Below are positions 9,069 through 20,645 of a DNA stretch of 64,000 bases, piece by piece (the first letter of the stretch is position 1; each line of letters opens with the position of its first letter). The stretch is taken from contig WOYS01000020.1 in the NCBI GenBank assembly GCA_011620645.1, forward strand, positions 12,512 through 76,511. Direction: 5' to 3'. The notes beneath the pieces were generated by a model, which saw only the letters and a program-made list of their open reading frames with translations, made no database searches and was not told where the DNA came from. Made by a program: the position numbers and the translations under genes. The stretch is from Mycobacterium sp. GTDB taxonomy: Bacteria > Actinomycetota > Actinomycetes > Mycobacteriales > Mycobacteriaceae.

Positions 9069-9926
9069 ATGTCAGGCGTGGCAGCGACGACGTTGGACGG
9101 TAAATCCACCCGCGACGAAATTCTCGATGACCTCAAGGGGCGGGTGGCCACGCTGACCGCAGCGGGCCGGACCCCGGGCCTTGGCACCATCCTGGTCGGG
9201 GACGACCCGGGATCGCAGGCCTACGTCCGCGGCAAGCATGCCGACTGCGCGAAGGTCGGCATCACCTCGATCCGTCGTGACCTGCCCGCCGATATCAGCC
9301 CGGCCGCCCTGGACGAGACGATCGACGAGCTCAACGCCAACCCCGAGTGCACCGGCTACATCATGCAGCTGCCGCTGCCCAAGCACCTCGACGAGAACGG
9401 GGCCCTGGAACGTATCGATCCGGACAAGGACGCCGACGGTCTGCATCCCACCAATCTGGGCCGGCTGGTGCTCGGGAAAGAATCGGCGCTGCCCTGTACG
9501 CCGCGCGGCATCGTGCACTTGCTTCGGCGCTTCGACGTCCCGATTGCCGGCGCGCACGTGGTGGTGATCGGCCGTGGTGTCACGGTGGGTCGCCCGCTGG
9601 GGCTGCTGCTGACCCGCCGCTCGGAGAATGCCACGGTGACGTTGTGCCACACCGGAACTCGTGACCTCGCCGCGCTGACCAGGCAGGCGGACATCATCGT
9701 TGCCGCCGTCGGCGTGCCGTACCTGGTCACCGCCGACATGGTGAGGCCGGGGGCGGCGGTCGTCGATGTCGGCGTCAGCCGGGTCGACGGGAAACTCGCC
9801 GGTGACGTCGCACCGGACGTCTGGGATGTCGCAGGCCATGTGTCGCCCAACCCGGGCGGGGTGGGCCCGCTGACGCGGGCGTTCCTGCTGACCAACGTGG
9901 TGGAGCGCGCAGAGCGCGACGCGTGA
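9069..9926 (+). CDS. folD: Methylenetetrahydrofolate dehydrogenase / methenyltetrahydrofolate cyclohydrolase
   Basis: A 285-residue bifunctional enzyme of one-carbon metabolism. It interconverts 5,10-methylene-, methenyl- and 10-formyl-tetrahydrofolate using NADP. Visible motifs are [20 protein letters not shown] followed by the catalytic lysine in the GKHADC segment, the substrate loop [11 protein letters not shown], and the dinucleotide site [20 protein letters not shown] 9069 (or GTG 9078) gives the length of the tuberculosis enzyme; a GTG at 9042 would add nine residues. The DUF3017 gene follows after 7 bp, as in other mycobacteria. Confidence 0.95.
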   Translation: MSGVAATTLDGKSTRDEILDDLKGRVATLTAAGRTPGLGTILVGDDPGSQAYVRGKHADCAKVGITSIRRDLPADISPAALDETIDELNANPECTGYIMQLPLPKHLDENGALERIDPDKDADGLHPTNLGRLVLGKESALPCTPRGIVHLLRRFDVPIAGAHVVVIGRGVTVGRPLGLLLTRRSENATVTLCHTGTRDLAALTRQADIIVAAVGVPYLVTADMVRPGAAVVDVGVSRVDGKLAGDVAPDVWDVAGHVSPNPGGVGPLTRAFLLTNVVERAERDA

Positions 9927-9933
9927 ATCGGCG

Positions 9934-10227
9934 GTGACCCTGAAGGAGTTCGCCCGCAAGATCTTCGCCGGTCAATGGCCGATCCTGTTGGTCGGCCTGA
10001 TCCTGGTCGCCGCTCTCGGTCTGGTGATTGCCGGCTACTGGCGGCGGGGCGCTCTGGTCATGGGAATCGGAGTGGGCGTGGCCGCGGCCCTTCGGCTCGC
10101 GCTCTCCGACGATCGCGCCGGTCTGCTCGTGATCCGTTCGCGCACAATTGATTTCGCGACCACCGCGACTGTCAGTGCGGCGATACTCTATATCGCCTGG
10201 ACCATCGACCCACTTGGCACTTCCTGA
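9934..10227 (+). CDS. DUF3017 small membrane protein (Rv3355c-like)
   Basis: 97 residues with three hydrophobic segments: about 15-34 (WPILLVGLILVAALGLVIAG), 39-55, and 73-90 near the C-terminus. This is an inner-membrane protein of unknown function. It begins at GTG 9934, 7 bp after folD, and keeps the folD-DUF3017 pairing found across mycobacteria. Nothing in the sequence indicates a catalytic role. Confidence 0.8.
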   Translation: MTLKEFARKIFAGQWPILLVGLILVAALGLVIAGYWRRGALVMGIGVGVAAALRLALSDDRAGLLVIRSRTIDFATTATVSAAILYIAWTIDPLGTS

Positions 10228-10313
10228 CCTGTCGGCCGATCACCGCCTCGCGGCACCGTCGATTACCCATTTGGCGGTGCGAATATGCAGGCGAGCTGAT
10301 CGGCCAGATCGAA

Positions 10314-11054
10314 TCAGGACAGGGTCGCCCTGATGCCGACCGTGATGTAGGGCAGCGCCAGTCCTGAACTGTTGGCCAGCGCCGGATGGGTGGCCAACAG
10401 TTCGCGCACCTTCCCCAGCGTCCGGGCGCGCACCGCGGCCGGCGAGGTGATGCAGTAGCTGCGTGAGGCCACCAGATCGATGAGCGCCTGCGGAGTGAGG
10501 TAGCTGGTCCACTCCACGTGACGGCGCTCGACGCCGGCGAACGGATCGCTCAGCGTCACCTCGTCGCCCAGCGGGTCGTGCTCGTGGCCGATGATGGCGC
10601 CGAGATCCTTGACCCAGCCCATTCGTTCGTCGCGGGCATTCCACACCAGACCCAGCCGCCCGCCGGGCTTCAGCACCCTGGCGATCTCCTGAGCGGCGCG
10701 CTGCGGATCAAACCAGTGCCAGGCCTGCGCCACCAGCACCGAGTCGACGCTGTTGTCCGGCAACGGGATATCTTCGGCCGTGCCCAGCAGGGCCGGGGTG
10801 GCCGGCAGCGATTGGCTGAGCACCTCGAGCATCTCGGGAATGGGATCCACAGCCACCACATCGAGGCCGCGTTCGACGAGCCGAACGGTCAGCTTCCCGG
10901 TTCCGGCACCCAGGTCCAGCACCCGTTGCGCGTCGGTCGGCAGCAGCCAGTCGATGGCCTCCGGCGGATAGGACGGACGCCCGCGCTCGTACGCGGCCGC
11001 CTCCTCGCCGAAGGACAGGGATCTTTCAGAAGACCGACGCTCCGACGGGCTCAC
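10314..11054 (-). CDS. SAM-dependent methyltransferase (class I, UbiE/COQ5-like)
   Basis: A 246-residue methyltransferase. Motif I is [12 protein letters not shown] (about residues 46-57), the acidic strand-2 end is VVAVDPI, and there are AQAWHWFD and [12 protein letters not shown] segments seen in Methyltransf_11 enzymes of actinobacteria. The start codon is GTG at 11054, which overlaps the metX stop as GTGA. The pair is therefore coupled, and this gene is the last of the metY-metX-methyltransferase run. The substrate is unknown; the position suggests use of SAM made from the methionine produced by the operon. Confidence 0.8.
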   Translation of the reverse strand: MSPSERRSSERSLSFGEEAAAYERGRPSYPPEAIDWLLPTDAQRVLDLGAGTGKLTVRLVERGLDVVAVDPIPEMLEVLSQSLPATPALLGTAEDIPLPDNSVDSVLVAQAWHWFDPQRAAQEIARVLKPGGRLGLVWNARDERMGWVKDLGAIIGHEHDPLGDEVTLSDPFAGVERRHVEWTSYLTPQALIDLVASRSYCITSPAAVRARTLGKVRELLATHPALANSSGLALPYITVGIRATLS

Positions 11055-12181
11055 CGGGACGCGATCTCCAGGGTCTGCCGGATCAACGGGGCCACCGCTT
11101 CGGTCTCCACCAGGAACCCGTCGTGGCCGTAGATCGAGTCGACGACGTTGAGTCCGGCGCAGCCGGGCAGCAGGTCGGCCAGTTCCTGCTGCTGGCGCAG
11201 CGGGTACAGCCGGTCCGAGGTGATGCCCGCGACCAGCGCAGGCACCGGACATCCGGCCAGTGCTGCGGCCACGCCACCACGGTCGCGGCCGACATCGTGA
11301 CTGCTCAGCGCATCGGTGAGCGCGACATAGGTGCCGGCGTCGAACCGTGAGACCAGCTTGCCGCCCTGATGCTCCAGGTAGCTCTGCACCGCGTAGCGGC
11401 CGCCGTTGGTGGGGTCCTCGTCGCCTTGTGCGTCGTTGCCGAACCGGGCATCCAGTTCGGCCTCTCCGCGGTAGGTGAGGTGGGCGACGCGCCGCGCGAT
11501 CTCCAGTCCGGCGGCCGGGGAGCGGGCGGTGCCGTAGTAGTCGCCGCCGTTCCAGTCCGGGTCGGCTTTGATCGCTGCCACCTGGGTGCTCTGGGTGCCG
11601 ATCTGGTCGGCGGTGGCGCGGGCGCCGACCGCCAGGATGAGCCCGGCGCGGACGGTATCGGGGTGCCCGACGATCCACTCCAGCGCCCGTGCCCCGCCCA
11701 TGGAACCGCCGACCACCGCCGCCACCTGGATGACGCCGAGTGCGGCCAGTGCGGCCAGGTCGGCGTTCACCTGATCTCGGATGGTGATGGCGGGGAACCT
11801 TGAGCCCCAAGGCTTTCCGTCGGGTGCCTGCGAGCTCGGCCCGGTGGATCCGCGGCAACCGCCGAGTGCGTTGGTGGCGATGGCGCACCACCGGTCGGTG
11901 TCGATCGCGGCGCCGGGTCCGGCGACCCCGTCCCACCAGCCCGGTGTCGGATGATCGGGTCCGGCGGGGCCGCTGATGTGCGAATCGCCGGTCAGTGCGT
12001 GCAGCACCATGACGACGTTGTCGCGTTCGGGGTTCAGCTCGCCCCAGCGTTGCATCGCGATCGAGACGTCGTCGAGGACGACTCCGCTTTCCAGGGTCAG
12101 GGCGCCGATCTCGACGACCCCGATCTCACCTTCTGCGGGCAGCGTCGGCGGCACGTCGCTCAGTATGTCGAAGAGGGTCAC
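11051..12181 (-). CDS. metX: Homoserine O-acetyltransferase
   Basis: A 376-residue alpha/beta-hydrolase enzyme that transfers acetyl from acetyl-CoA to L-homoserine, the committed step to methionine. The nucleophile elbow is [14 protein letters not shown] with Ser160. The acid/base pair is seen in the C-terminal SDRLYP and [10 protein letters not shown] motifs. The segment [19 protein letters not shown] is the substrate-binding lid region of MetX. GTG 12181 gives the usual length. It lies 10 bp behind metY on the same strand, so both share the SAM-IV riboswitch-controlled transcript. Confidence 0.95.
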   Translation of the reverse strand: MTLFDILSDVPPTLPAEGEIGVVEIGALTLESGVVLDDVSIAMQRWGELNPERDNVVMVLHALTGDSHISGPAGPDHPTPGWWDGVAGPGAAIDTDRWCAIATNALGGCRGSTGPSSQAPDGKPWGSRFPAITIRDQVNADLAALAALGVIQVAAVVGGSMGGARALEWIVGHPDTVRAGLILAVGARATADQIGTQSTQVAAIKADPDWNGGDYYGTARSPAAGLEIARRVAHLTYRGEAELDARFGNDAQGDEDPTNGGRYAVQSYLEHQGGKLVSRFDAGTYVALTDALSSHDVGRDRGGVAAALAGCPVPALVAGITSDRLYPLRQQQELADLLPGCAGLNVVDSIYGHDGFLVETEAVAPLIRQTLEIASR

Positions 12182-12191
12182 GTCGCTGCAC

Positions 12192-13526
12192 TCACACCGA
12201 CGCGACACTCTGACCGGTGCCGGCGAATGCCTTTGCCGCGGCGAGTCCCTGGTCCAGGTCGGCCAGGATGTCGTCGATGCCCTCGATGCCGACGGCCAGC
12301 CGCACCAGGCCCGGCGTGACACCCGTGGTCAGTTGCTCCTCCGGGGTCAGCTGGGCGTGGGTGGTCGACGCGGGATGGATGACCAGCGAGCGCACGTCAC
12401 CGATATTGGCGACGTGGCTGTGCAGCGTCAACGCGTTGACGAAGGCCTTGCCTGCCTCGATGCCGCCGGCCAGCTCGAATGCCAGCACCGCACCGGTGCC
12501 CTTCGGGGCGATCATGCGGCCCAGCTCGTACCACGGCGACGTCGGCAGACCGGCGTAGTTCACCGACGTCACTTCGTCGCGGCCGGTCAGGTACTCGGCG
12601 ACCTTGATGGCGTTGGACACGTGTCGTTCAACACGCAGCGACAGCGTCTCCAATCCCTGGGCGATGAGGAATGCGCTGAAAGGCGCGAGGGAGGATCCCA
12701 GGTCGCGGAGCAACTGGACCCTGGCCTTGAGGGCGTAGGCGGGCGGGCCGAGCTCGGCGAACACCACGCCGTGGTAGCTGGGGTCCGGTGTCGTGAAGCC
12801 GGGGTGGCGGCCCTGGGTCCAGTCGAAGGTGCCGCCGTCGACGATGACACCGGCGATCGCCGAACCGTGTCCGCCCAGGTATTTGGTGGCCGAGTGCACC
12901 ACGATGTCGGCGCCGTGCGTGATCGGCTGGATCAGGTACGGCGTGGCGATGGTGTTGTCGACGATGAGCGGGACGCCGTTGTCGTGGGCGATCGCCGCCA
13001 CGTTCGGGATATCGAGGATGTCGATCTGGGGGTTGGAGATGGTCTCGGCGAAGAAGGCCTTGGTGTTCGGCTGGACCGCCGCCCGCCAGCTGTCCGGGTC
13101 ATCGGGATTCTCGACGAAGCTGACCTCGATGCCCAGCTTGGGCAGCGTGTAATGGAACAGGTTGTAGGTGCCGCCGTAGAGTCGAGGGCTGGACACGATG
13201 TGGTCGCCGGCGCCGGCGAGATTGAGAATCGCGAACGTCTCGGCGGCCTGCCCGGAGGACAGGAAAAGTGCCGCGACCCCACCTTCGAGCGCGGCCAACC
13301 GCTGCTCGATGACATCGGTGGTCGGGTTGCCGATGCGGGTGTAGATGTTGCCGGTCTCTTCGAGGCCGAACAGCGCTGCGGCGTGGGCGGTGTTGTCGAA
13401 CGTGAATGAGGTCGTCTGGTAGATCGGCAGCGCCCGGGCATTGGTGGCGATGTCGGGGGTCTGGCCGGCGTGCACCTGCTTGGTCTCGAACGACCAATTG
13501 CCGCTGGCATCTTTTGGCGTGCTCAC
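12192..13526 (-). CDS. metY: O-acetylhomoserine sulfhydrylase (PLP-dependent; MetY, annotated metC in M. tuberculosis)
   Basis: A 444-residue Cys/Met-metabolism PLP enzyme that makes homocysteine from O-acetylhomoserine and sulfide. The PLP lysine is K215 in [22 protein letters not shown] near residue 34 and [11 protein letters not shown] near 90 are typical of the family. Its length (about 440 rather than 390) favours MetY over cystathionine gamma-synthase or beta-lyase. The start is GTG 13526 with a GGAGG ribosome site a few bases upstream. The leader carries a SAM-IV aptamer, so expression should fall when SAM is abundant. Confidence 0.95.
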   Translation of the reverse strand: MSTPKDASGNWSFETKQVHAGQTPDIATNARALPIYQTTSFTFDNTAHAAALFGLEETGNIYTRIGNPTTDVIEQRLAALEGGVAALFLSSGQAAETFAILNLAGAGDHIVSSPRLYGGTYNLFHYTLPKLGIEVSFVENPDDPDSWRAAVQPNTKAFFAETISNPQIDILDIPNVAAIAHDNGVPLIVDNTIATPYLIQPITHGADIVVHSATKYLGGHGSAIAGVIVDGGTFDWTQGRHPGFTTPDPSYHGVVFAELGPPAYALKARVQLLRDLGSSLAPFSAFLIAQGLETLSLRVERHVSNAIKVAEYLTGRDEVTSVNYAGLPTSPWYELGRMIAPKGTGAVLAFELAGGIEAGKAFVNALTLHSHVANIGDVRSLVIHPASTTHAQLTPEEQLTTGVTPGLVRLAVGIEGIDDILADLDQGLAAAKAFAGTGQSVASV

Positions 13527-13564
13527 GAGAACGAACCTCCATCTGTGTCTGGGGGCCCGTCAGT

Positions 13565-13690
13565 ACGGACCCGCGCTTGCCGGCAGTCGCCATTCGACTG
13601 CTCAACCTGGTCTTCACCCGGAGCACCCCACCGCGGTTGGAGGGTTGCCGGCCAGCAAGCCGGGGCTTGATGCTGGCGCTCATGACCGCT
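13565..13690 (-). ncRNA. SAM-IV riboswitch in the metY leader
   Basis: Read on the minus strand, the leader begins GTCATGAGCGCCAGC, continues with AAGCCCCGGCTTGCTGGCCG and CAACCCTCCAACCGCGGTGG, and ends with CGGCAAGCGCGGGTCC. These match, from memory, the conserved core of the SAM-IV aptamer found in front of metY in Mycobacterium and other Actinomycetales. The CGGCTTGCTGGCCGGCAACC stem region and the late GCAAGCG segment that forms the pseudoknot are both present. It ends about 40 nt before the GTG, close enough to control ribosome access or early termination. A possible -10 (TAGGCT) lies just upstream, near 13698. Confidence 0.88.
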
Positions 13691-13949
13691 AAGAAGCCTA
13701 ACTCACGACATTGACCCGGTGCCACCTGGTTATCGGAGGTTTCGCGGGGCCGGAAAAAGCTACCGGCCAGTAGTCAAAGTTGACCCATCACGAGTTCGTC
13801 GGCCCTTGTAGTGTTGCCGGTGAGGGCAGCCCGGGACCGTCGCCAGACCGGTCGCGGGCGGCCCACTGGTGCGAGACCGGTTCTGCTCAATCAATCAGGC
13901 AGAAGCGACTTTCGCTGCATCTGATCCGACAGTGACGCCGGGAGTACAC
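13691..13949. promoter_or_regulatory. Divergent intergenic region between metY and icd
   Basis: The whole gap between the metY and icd starts is 423 bp; the metY-proximal part is the riboswitch and this is the remainder. It must hold the metY promoter (minus strand) and the icd promoter (plus strand). A TTGACC hexamer is visible near 13781, but I could not pair it with a convincing -10. A frame in line with icd runs back to 13869 but reads like leader rather than protein. Confidence 0.5.
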
Positions 13950-16184
13950 ATGAGCGCCGAGCAGCCGACCATCATCTACACGTTGACCGACGAGGCACCG
14001 CTGCTGGCGACGTATGCCTTTCTGCCGATCATCCGGACCTTCGCCGCCGCAGCCGGCATCGACGTCAAGACCACTGACATCTCCGTTGGAGCGCGCATCC
14101 TCGCCGAGTTCGGCGACTACCTGACCGATGAGCAGAAGGTGCCGGACAACCTTGCCGCCCTCGGCAAGCTGACCCAGGATCCCACCGCCAACATCATCAA
14201 GCTGCCCAACATCAGCGCGTCGGTGCCCCAGTTGCTGGCGGCCATCAAGGAACTCAAGGACAAGGGTTACGCCCTGCCGGATTACCCCGGCGAAGCGAAG
14301 ACCGACGAGGACAAAGAGATCAAGCGGCGCTACGGCAAGTGCCTGGGCAGCGCGGTGAACCCGGTGCTGCGCGAGGGCAACTCCGATCGCCGTGCGCCCA
14401 ATGCGGTCAAGGAGTTCGCCCGCAAGCACCCGCACAGCATGGGCAAGTGGTCGCAGGCGTCGCGCACCCACGTGGCGACCATGAAGACCGGCGACTTCTA
14501 TCACGGCGAGAAGTCGCTGACGGTGGACAAGGACCGCACGGTCAAGATGGCGCTCGAGACCGCGGCCGGAGAATCCGTGCTCAAGCCCGAGGTCAAGCTG
14601 GATGCCGGCGATGTCATCGACAGCATGTACATGAGTAAGCAGGCGCTCATCGACTTCTACGAGGAGCAGATCGAGGACGCCTACAAGACGGGCGTGATGT
14701 TCTCGCTGCACGTCAAGGCGACCATGATGAAGGTCAGCCACCCGATCGTGTTCGGTCACGCGGTGAAGGTGTTCTACAAGGACGCATTCGCCAAGTACGA
14801 GGAGCTCTTCGACGAGCTCGGCGTCAACGTCAACAACGGGCTGTCCGATCTATACAGCAAGATCGAATCGCTGCCGGCCTCACAGCGCGAAGAGATCATC
14901 AACGACCTGCACGCCTGCCACGAGCACCGTCCCGAGCTGGCCATGGTGGATTCGGCGAAGGGCATCTCCAACTTCCATTCGCCCTCCGATGTCATCGTGG
15001 ACGCATCGATGCCGGCGATGATCCGCCTGGGCGGCAAGATGTATGGCGCCGACGGCCGCACCAAGGACACCAAGGCGGTCAACCCGGAGTCGACGTTCTC
15101 GCGCATCTATCAGGAGATGATCAACTTCTGTAAGACGCACGGCAATTTCGATCCGACCACCATGGGCACCGTCCCGAACGTCGGTCTGATGGCGCAGAAG
15201 GCCGAGGAGTACGGCAGCCACGACAAGACCTTTGAGATCGCCGAAGCCGGTGTCGCCAAGATCGTCGACGTGGACAGCGGTGAGGTGCTGCTGAGCCAGG
15301 AGGTCGACGAGGGCGATATCTGGCGTATGCCGATCGTCAAGGACGCCGCGATCCGCGACTGGGTGAAGCTCGCCGTGAACCGTGCCCGGCTGTCCGGTAT
15401 GACGACGGTGTTCTGGCTGGACGACGAGCGTCCGCATGAGAACGAGCTGCGTAAGAAGGTCAAGGAGTACCTCAAGGAAGAGGACACCGAGGGTCTCGAC
15501 ATCACCATCCTGCCGCAGGTATGGGCCATGCGGTACACGATGGAACGGGTGATCCGCGGGCGGGACACCATCGCCGCGACCGGCAACATCCTGCGTGACT
15601 ACCTCACCGACCTGTTCCCGATCCTGGAGCTGGGCACTAGCGCCAAGATGCTGTCGGTGGTGCCGTTGATGGCCGGTGGCGGGCTGTATGAGACCGGTGC
15701 CGGTGGTTCGGCGCCCAAGCATGTCAGCCAGCTGGTCGAGGAGAACCATCTGCGGTGGGATTCGCTGGGTGAGTTCCTCGCCATCGGCGCCAGCCTGGAG
15801 GATCTCGGCAACAAGACCGACAACGCCAAGGCCAAGCTGCTCGGCGACACGCTGGACGCCGCGGTCGGAAAACTATTGGACGAGAACAGGAGTCCGTCAC
15901 GCAAGACCGGCGAGCTGGACAATCGCGGTAGCCAGTTCTACCTGTCGCTGTACTGGGCGCAGGCGCTGGCCGATCAGACCGAGGACAAGGAACTGGCCGA
16001 GTATTTCGCTCCGCTGGCCAAGTCGCTGGCCGAAGGCGAAGACGCCATCCTCGCCGAGCTCAGCGCGGTGCAGGGCAGGCACGCCGACATCGGCGGCTAC
16101 TACTACCCGGACCCGGAGAAGATGGCGGCAGTGATGCGGCCGAGCAAGACGTTCAACGCCGTGCTGGAGGCTGCGAAGAGCTGA
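13950..16184 (+). CDS. icd: Isocitrate dehydrogenase (NADP+), monomeric type
   Basis: A 744-residue protein whose size and sequence are those of the monomeric IDH family (M. tuberculosis Icd2 type), not the 45-kDa dimeric enzyme. It oxidatively decarboxylates isocitrate to 2-oxoglutarate with NADP in the TCA cycle. [21 protein letters not shown] holds the substrate-binding serine, asparagine and arginines, and the C-terminal domain carries [18 protein letters not shown] 13950 is preceded by a GGGAG ribosome site and gives the start [17 protein letters not shown] typical of the family. It is transcribed alone and followed by a very strong hairpin. Confidence 0.95.
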   Translation: MSAEQPTIIYTLTDEAPLLATYAFLPIIRTFAAAAGIDVKTTDISVGARILAEFGDYLTDEQKVPDNLAALGKLTQDPTANIIKLPNISASVPQLLAAIKELKDKGYALPDYPGEAKTDEDKEIKRRYGKCLGSAVNPVLREGNSDRRAPNAVKEFARKHPHSMGKWSQASRTHVATMKTGDFYHGEKSLTVDKDRTVKMALETAAGESVLKPEVKLDAGDVIDSMYMSKQALIDFYEEQIEDAYKTGVMFSLHVKATMMKVSHPIVFGHAVKVFYKDAFAKYEELFDELGVNVNNGLSDLYSKIESLPASQREEIINDLHACHEHRPELAMVDSAKGISNFHSPSDVIVDASMPAMIRLGGKMYGADGRTKDTKAVNPESTFSRIYQEMINFCKTHGNFDPTTMGTVPNVGLMAQKAEEYGSHDKTFEIAEAGVAKIVDVDSGEVLLSQEVDEGDIWRMPIVKDAAIRDWVKLAVNRARLSGMTTVFWLDDERPHENELRKKVKEYLKEEDTEGLDITILPQVWAMRYTMERVIRGRDTIAATGNILRDYLTDLFPILELGTSAKMLSVVPLMAGGGLYETGAGGSAPKHVSQLVEENHLRWDSLGEFLAIGASLEDLGNKTDNAKAKLLGDTLDAAVGKLLDENRSPSRKTGELDNRGSQFYLSLYWAQALADQTEDKELAEYFAPLAKSLAEGEDAILAELSAVQGRHADIGGYYYPDPEKMAAVMRPSKTFNAVLEAAKS

Positions 16185-16215
16185 TCGGCGCCGGAGGGCA
16201 TGTCGGGTTCCCGAA

Positions 16216-16270
16216 TGTAGTACTACCCGCAGTACTGCAGATTCTGTAGTACTGCGGGTAGTACTGCTTT
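16216..16270 (+). terminator. Strong hairpin terminator after icd
   Basis: Arms GTACTACCCGCAGTACT (16220-16236) and AGTACTGCGGGTAGTAC (16248-16264) are perfectly complementary over 17 bp. The bases between them (CAG...CTG) can extend the stem to about 20 bp with a three-base loop. TGCTTTT follows at once, giving a short U-tract on the plus strand. This is unusually long and regular for a mycobacterial terminator. It lies 35 bp past the icd stop. Confidence 0.85.
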
Positions 16271-16372
16271 TCAGAAGGTGCTGCTTCCCCGGACGGTGGA
16301 GGCCCCGCGGTGCAGCCGGCCGGCGGTACCGCAAGAGGGCCTTGTCGGAGGCGTCCACTAGGGTCGTCCACC

Positions 16373-17173
16373 GTGATCGTCACCACCGTCAACGTCAACG
16401 GCATCCGTGCAGCGGCCAAACAGCGATCCACCGAGAACCTCGGCCTGCTGCCGTGGCTCAAGGAGAGCGCCGCCGATGTCGTCTGCCTGCAGGAGACCCG
16501 TGCCGACGACGAACAGCTCGCCGAGGCGCTGGCGCCGGCCCTGGCCGACGGCTGGAATCTCGCCGCTGCCGAGCCGCATGTCAAGGGCCGCAACGGTGTT
16601 GCCGTGCTGTCCCGCACACCGTTCGACGCGGTGCGCATCGGTTCGGGCTCCGAGGAATTTGCCGAGCACGGCCGCTATATCGAGGTCGACACCGCCGGCG
16701 CCACGGTGGCCAGCGTGTACCTGCCCACCGGCGAGGCTGAGACGGAGCGCCAGCTGGAGAAGGAGCGCTTCATGTCCGCGGTCGAGACCCGGATGGCCGC
16801 ACTGCTCGCCGACGGCCGCGACGCCGTGATATGCGGTGACTGGAACATCGCGCACACCGAGAGCGATATCAAGGCCTGGAAGGCCAATGTCAAGAAGGCG
16901 GGCTTCCTGCCTGCCGAGCGGCAGTGGCTGACCGAGCTGATGTCCACCGGCTGGGTGGACGTGGTGCGCCGGCTGCATCCCGACGTGGCGGGCCCGTACA
17001 GCTGGTGGTCATGGCGCGGTAAGGCTTTCGACAACGATGCGGGCTGGCGTATCGACTACCACCTGGCCAGCCCGGGCCTCGCCGCCCGCGCGGTGTCGGC
17101 GCGGGTGGAGCGGGCCGAGTTGTACGCGCTGCGCTGGTCCGATCACGCCCCGGTGACCGTCGAGTTCGGCTGA
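16373..17173 (+). CDS. xth: Exodeoxyribonuclease III (AP endonuclease, Xth family)
   Basis: A 266-residue EEP-fold nuclease of base-excision repair, with AP-endonuclease and 3'-repair activities. Motifs are the start VIVTTVNVNGIRAA with the metal-site Asn, then VCLQETRADD (catalytic Glu), CGDWNIAHTESDI (Asp/Asn) and the C-terminal WSDHAPVTVEF (Asp-His pair). GTG 16373 is chosen because the conserved first strand begins there. The length is normal. It is transcribed on the plus strand, as is trpS, 143 bp later. Confidence 0.93.
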   Translation: MIVTTVNVNGIRAAAKQRSTENLGLLPWLKESAADVVCLQETRADDEQLAEALAPALADGWNLAAAEPHVKGRNGVAVLSRTPFDAVRIGSGSEEFAEHGRYIEVDTAGATVASVYLPTGEAETERQLEKERFMSAVETRMAALLADGRDAVICGDWNIAHTESDIKAWKANVKKAGFLPAERQWLTELMSTGWVDVVRRLHPDVAGPYSWWSWRGKAFDNDAGWRIDYHLASPGLAARAVSARVERAELYALRWSDHAPVTVEFG

Positions 17174-17254
17174 GAAGTGCGGCCCCTGTGCCGGGTAGCT
17201 GAGGCGTCGTGCCGCGGTTGTCAGCGGTGGTCGGAAGTCTGACGGCCGTAATCA

Positions 17255-17274
17255 CGTGCCGTACCTCCGGCACG
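17255..17274 (+). terminator. Possible hairpin terminator after xth
   Basis: CGTGCCG (17255-17261) pairs with CGGCACG (17268-17274) around a six-base loop, inside the 143-bp gap between xth and trpS. No T-run follows, so if it acts as a terminator it is of the U-poor mycobacterial kind. Nothing else stands out in this gap. Confidence 0.35.
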
Positions 17275-17301
17275 GCGTGCTCAGCGCCAAGGGGTGCGTG
17301 A

Positions 17302-18333
<1,032 letters not shown>

Positions 18334-18353
18334 CCACCCGGGAAGGGGTACCC

Positions 18354-19400
18354 ATGGCTGAGTCTGACGCGGAGAAACCCGGCTTCATGGACCGGTTGCG
18401 CACCCGTTTCCGGTGGTTCGACCGTGTCATGCGGGCGCAGGACCGGTACAAGGACTGCAAGGGCGACTTCTACGCCGCGGGCATCACGTACTTCACCATC
18501 TTCGCGTTGTTCCCGCTGCTCATGGTGGGTTTTTCCATCGGCGGGTTCGTGCTGGCCAACCAACCCGACCTGATGATGGAGGTCGAGGAACGCATCCGCG
18601 ACGCGGTGTCGGGCGACCTCGGTTCGCAACTGGTGGAGTTGATGGATTCGGCGGTCGCCTCCCGCGGCACCGTCGGAGTCATCGGCCTGGCCGCCGCCGC
18701 CTGGGTCGGCCTGGGGTGGATGGCCAACCTTCGTGAGGCGCTCAGCCAGATGTGGGAGCAGCGGCATGAGCCGGCCGGATTCGTGGCCACCAAGCTGTCG
18801 GATCTGCTGGCGTTGGTCTCGGCGGCGCTGGCGCTGGCGCTGACCATCGGCCTGACGGCGCTGAGCAACGAGTCACCGATGACGACGGTGCTGGGCTGGT
18901 TCGGACTGCAGGATGTTCCGGGTCTGAGCGTCGGGCTGCAGGGGGTGTCCTGGGTGTTCTCGGTGGGGATCTCCTGGATGCTCTTCGCCTGGATCATCGC
19001 CCGGCTGCCGCGCGAGTCGGTCAGCTTCCGAAGCTCGCTGCGGGCCGGTCTGATCGCGGCAGTGGCGTTCGAGGTGTTCAAGCAGGTGGCCTCGATCTAC
19101 CTGCGCTCGGTGGTGACCGGTCCTGCCGGTGCCACCTTCGGTCCGGTGCTGGGCCTGATGGTGTTCGCCTACATCACCGCCCGGCTGATCCTCTTCGCGA
19201 CGGCATGGGCGGCGACCGCCCCCGAGAACCTGGCCGCGGTGCCGATCGAGCCGCCCGGCCCGGTGCGGATCAGCCCGCGGGTTCAGGTCCGTGAGGGTAT
19301 CGGGATGTCCGGAGCCGTCGCGGGTTTCGCCGCCGGGGCGATCGGCGGGCTCGGACTGTCCCGGCTGTTGCGCTCCCGTCGCAGCAGTCAGACGCGCTGA
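18354..19400 (+). CDS. yhjD: YhjD/YihY-family inner-membrane protein (Rv3335c-like)
   Basis: A 348-residue integral membrane protein of the YihY/virulence-factor-BrkB family. There are about six hydrophobic segments, starting with [20 protein letters not shown] and including [19 protein letters not shown]. The family's transport role is unsettled; YhjD in E. coli has been linked to lipid export. ATG 18354 has a GGAAGGGG ribosome site; a TTG at 18330 overlapping the trpS stop is the alternative. Its 3' end overlaps the convergent dacB1 gene by 13 bp. Confidence 0.85.
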   Translation: MAESDAEKPGFMDRLRTRFRWFDRVMRAQDRYKDCKGDFYAAGITYFTIFALFPLLMVGFSIGGFVLANQPDLMMEVEERIRDAVSGDLGSQLVELMDSAVASRGTVGVIGLAAAAWVGLGWMANLREALSQMWEQRHEPAGFVATKLSDLLALVSAALALALTIGLTALSNESPMTTVLGWFGLQDVPGLSVGLQGVSWVFSVGISWMLFAWIIARLPRESVSFRSSLRAGLIAAVAFEVFKQVASIYLRSVVTGPAGATFGPVLGLMVFAYITARLILFATAWAATAPENLAAVPIEPPGPVRISPRVQVREGIGMSGAVAGFAAGAIGGLGLSRLLRSRRSSQTR

Positions 19401-20587
19401 CGGTTCATCGACCGGGCCGCCATGATGAGTGCGAAGACGATGATCACGCCGACGAACGCGACGCCGACGCGCACCGGTAGCGCATCGGCGCTCGGCAGTG
19501 CGGTCGCGGCCACCACCGTGGAGTCCGGGGCGGCCTCTGGATCCTTCTTGGCCAGCGACGGGTCGGCCTCGATCAGGGTGCCGATCTTGGTGCCGGGCGC
19601 GGTGGCGAACCCGTAGTCGAGCAGGCGGGCGGCCTGTTCCCACGGAGCGATCGGTACCCGGGTGCCCTTCATCAGGACGACCATCAGCCGGCGTCCGTCG
19701 CGTTCGGCGGCGCCGACGAAGGTCTGGCCGGCATCGTCGGTGTAGCCGGTCTTGCCACCGAGGGCGCCGGGGTAGTTGTGGAGCAGCTTGTTGTCGTTCT
19801 CCAGCTCATAGCTGGGCCACGGGTATTTTTCGCTGGCAACGATCTTCGCGAATGTCTCGTTGTTCCAGGCATACCGGTAGAACAGCCCGATGTCGTAGGC
19901 CGAGGTGCTCATGCCCGGGCCGTCGAGGCCGGACGGAGTCGCCGCCCGGGTGTCACGGGCGCCGAGCTTGCGGGCCAGGTTATTGATCTTCTGCAGGGCG
20001 GTGTCCCAGCCGCCGAGCTGGGCCGCCAGTGCATGGGCGGCGTCGTTACCGGAGACCATCAGCAGGCCGTGCAGCAGGTCACTGATGGTGTAGCGCTCGC
20101 CGTTCTTCACGCCGACCTTGCTGCCCTCCGCGGCTTCGTCGGCTTCGGTGCCGTTGACCTGACGGTTGATCGGCAGATCCTGGATGGCCTGGATGGCGGT
20201 CAGCACCTTGATGATGCTGGCGGGGCGGTGCCGTCCGTGCGGGTCTCGGGCGGCGATCACCTCGCCGGTGTCCAGATCGGCGACCAACCACGCCTCGGCC
20301 GAGATGTCACCGGGCACCGGCGGGGTATCGGGAGCGGTGATGACACCGCAGCCACCGAGTGCCTCGCCGCCCAGTGGGGTGGCGGGCACCGGCAGCGGCT
20401 GCGGTGGCGGCCCGGCCTTGGGGACCTCGGAGTCGTCGACCGCGGGTGGCGTTGTCACCCGGTACGGGCAGGGATCGGGCCCGGGGTCCGCATCGGCCAG
20501 CGGCGCTCCGAGCAGCGCGGAGCCGGCCAGCATGACGGCCGCGGTGACCGCACAAGCCACTCGGCGCAGCGAAACTTTGGAAGCCAT
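19388..20587 (-). CDS. dacB1: D-alanyl-D-alanine carboxypeptidase (penicillin-binding protein, Peptidase S11; DacB1-like)
   Basis: A 399-residue exported enzyme that trims the terminal D-Ala from peptidoglycan pentapeptides. The N-terminal 30 residues form a signal peptide. The active-site set is complete: S124-x-x-K127 (ASIIKV), S179-G-N181 and K279-T-G (GGKTGYT). A C-terminal membrane helix ([19 protein letters not shown]) followed by RSMNRQRV anchors it. A proline-rich stretch sits between the signal and the catalytic domain. It corresponds to Rv3330. It is convergent with yhjD. Confidence 0.94.
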   Translation of the reverse strand: MASKVSLRRVACAVTAAVMLAGSALLGAPLADADPGPDPCPYRVTTPPAVDDSEVPKAGPPPQPLPVPATPLGGEALGGCGVITAPDTPPVPGDISAEAWLVADLDTGEVIAARDPHGRHRPASIIKVLTAIQAIQDLPINRQVNGTEADEAAEGSKVGVKNGERYTISDLLHGLLMVSGNDAAHALAAQLGGWDTALQKINNLARKLGARDTRAATPSGLDGPGMSTSAYDIGLFYRYAWNNETFAKIVASEKYPWPSYELENDNKLLHNYPGALGGKTGYTDDAGQTFVGAAERDGRRLMVVLMKGTRVPIAPWEQAARLLDYGFATAPGTKIGTLIEADPSLAKKDPEAAPDSTVVAATALPSADALPVRVGVAFVGVIIVFALIMAARSMNRQRV

Positions 20588-20645
20588 CGTCTGTGCAGAC
20601 TAGGAGAAAGCCGCCCGATCTCCGGGTCGCCACGCTGTGGCGGAT

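Noticed and set aside
10228..10313. Possible terminator between the DUF3017 gene and the methyltransferase
   Set aside because: No stem longer than about five base pairs was found in this 86-bp convergent gap.
11976..13409. A 477-codon open frame on the plus strand opposite metX/metY
   Set aside because: Antisense shadow; the metX and metY proteins on the other strand are complete with all catalytic motifs.
13869..13949. Extended N-terminus of isocitrate dehydrogenase
   Set aside because: The extra 27 residues are not like the family; ATG 13950 has a ribosome site and the conserved start.
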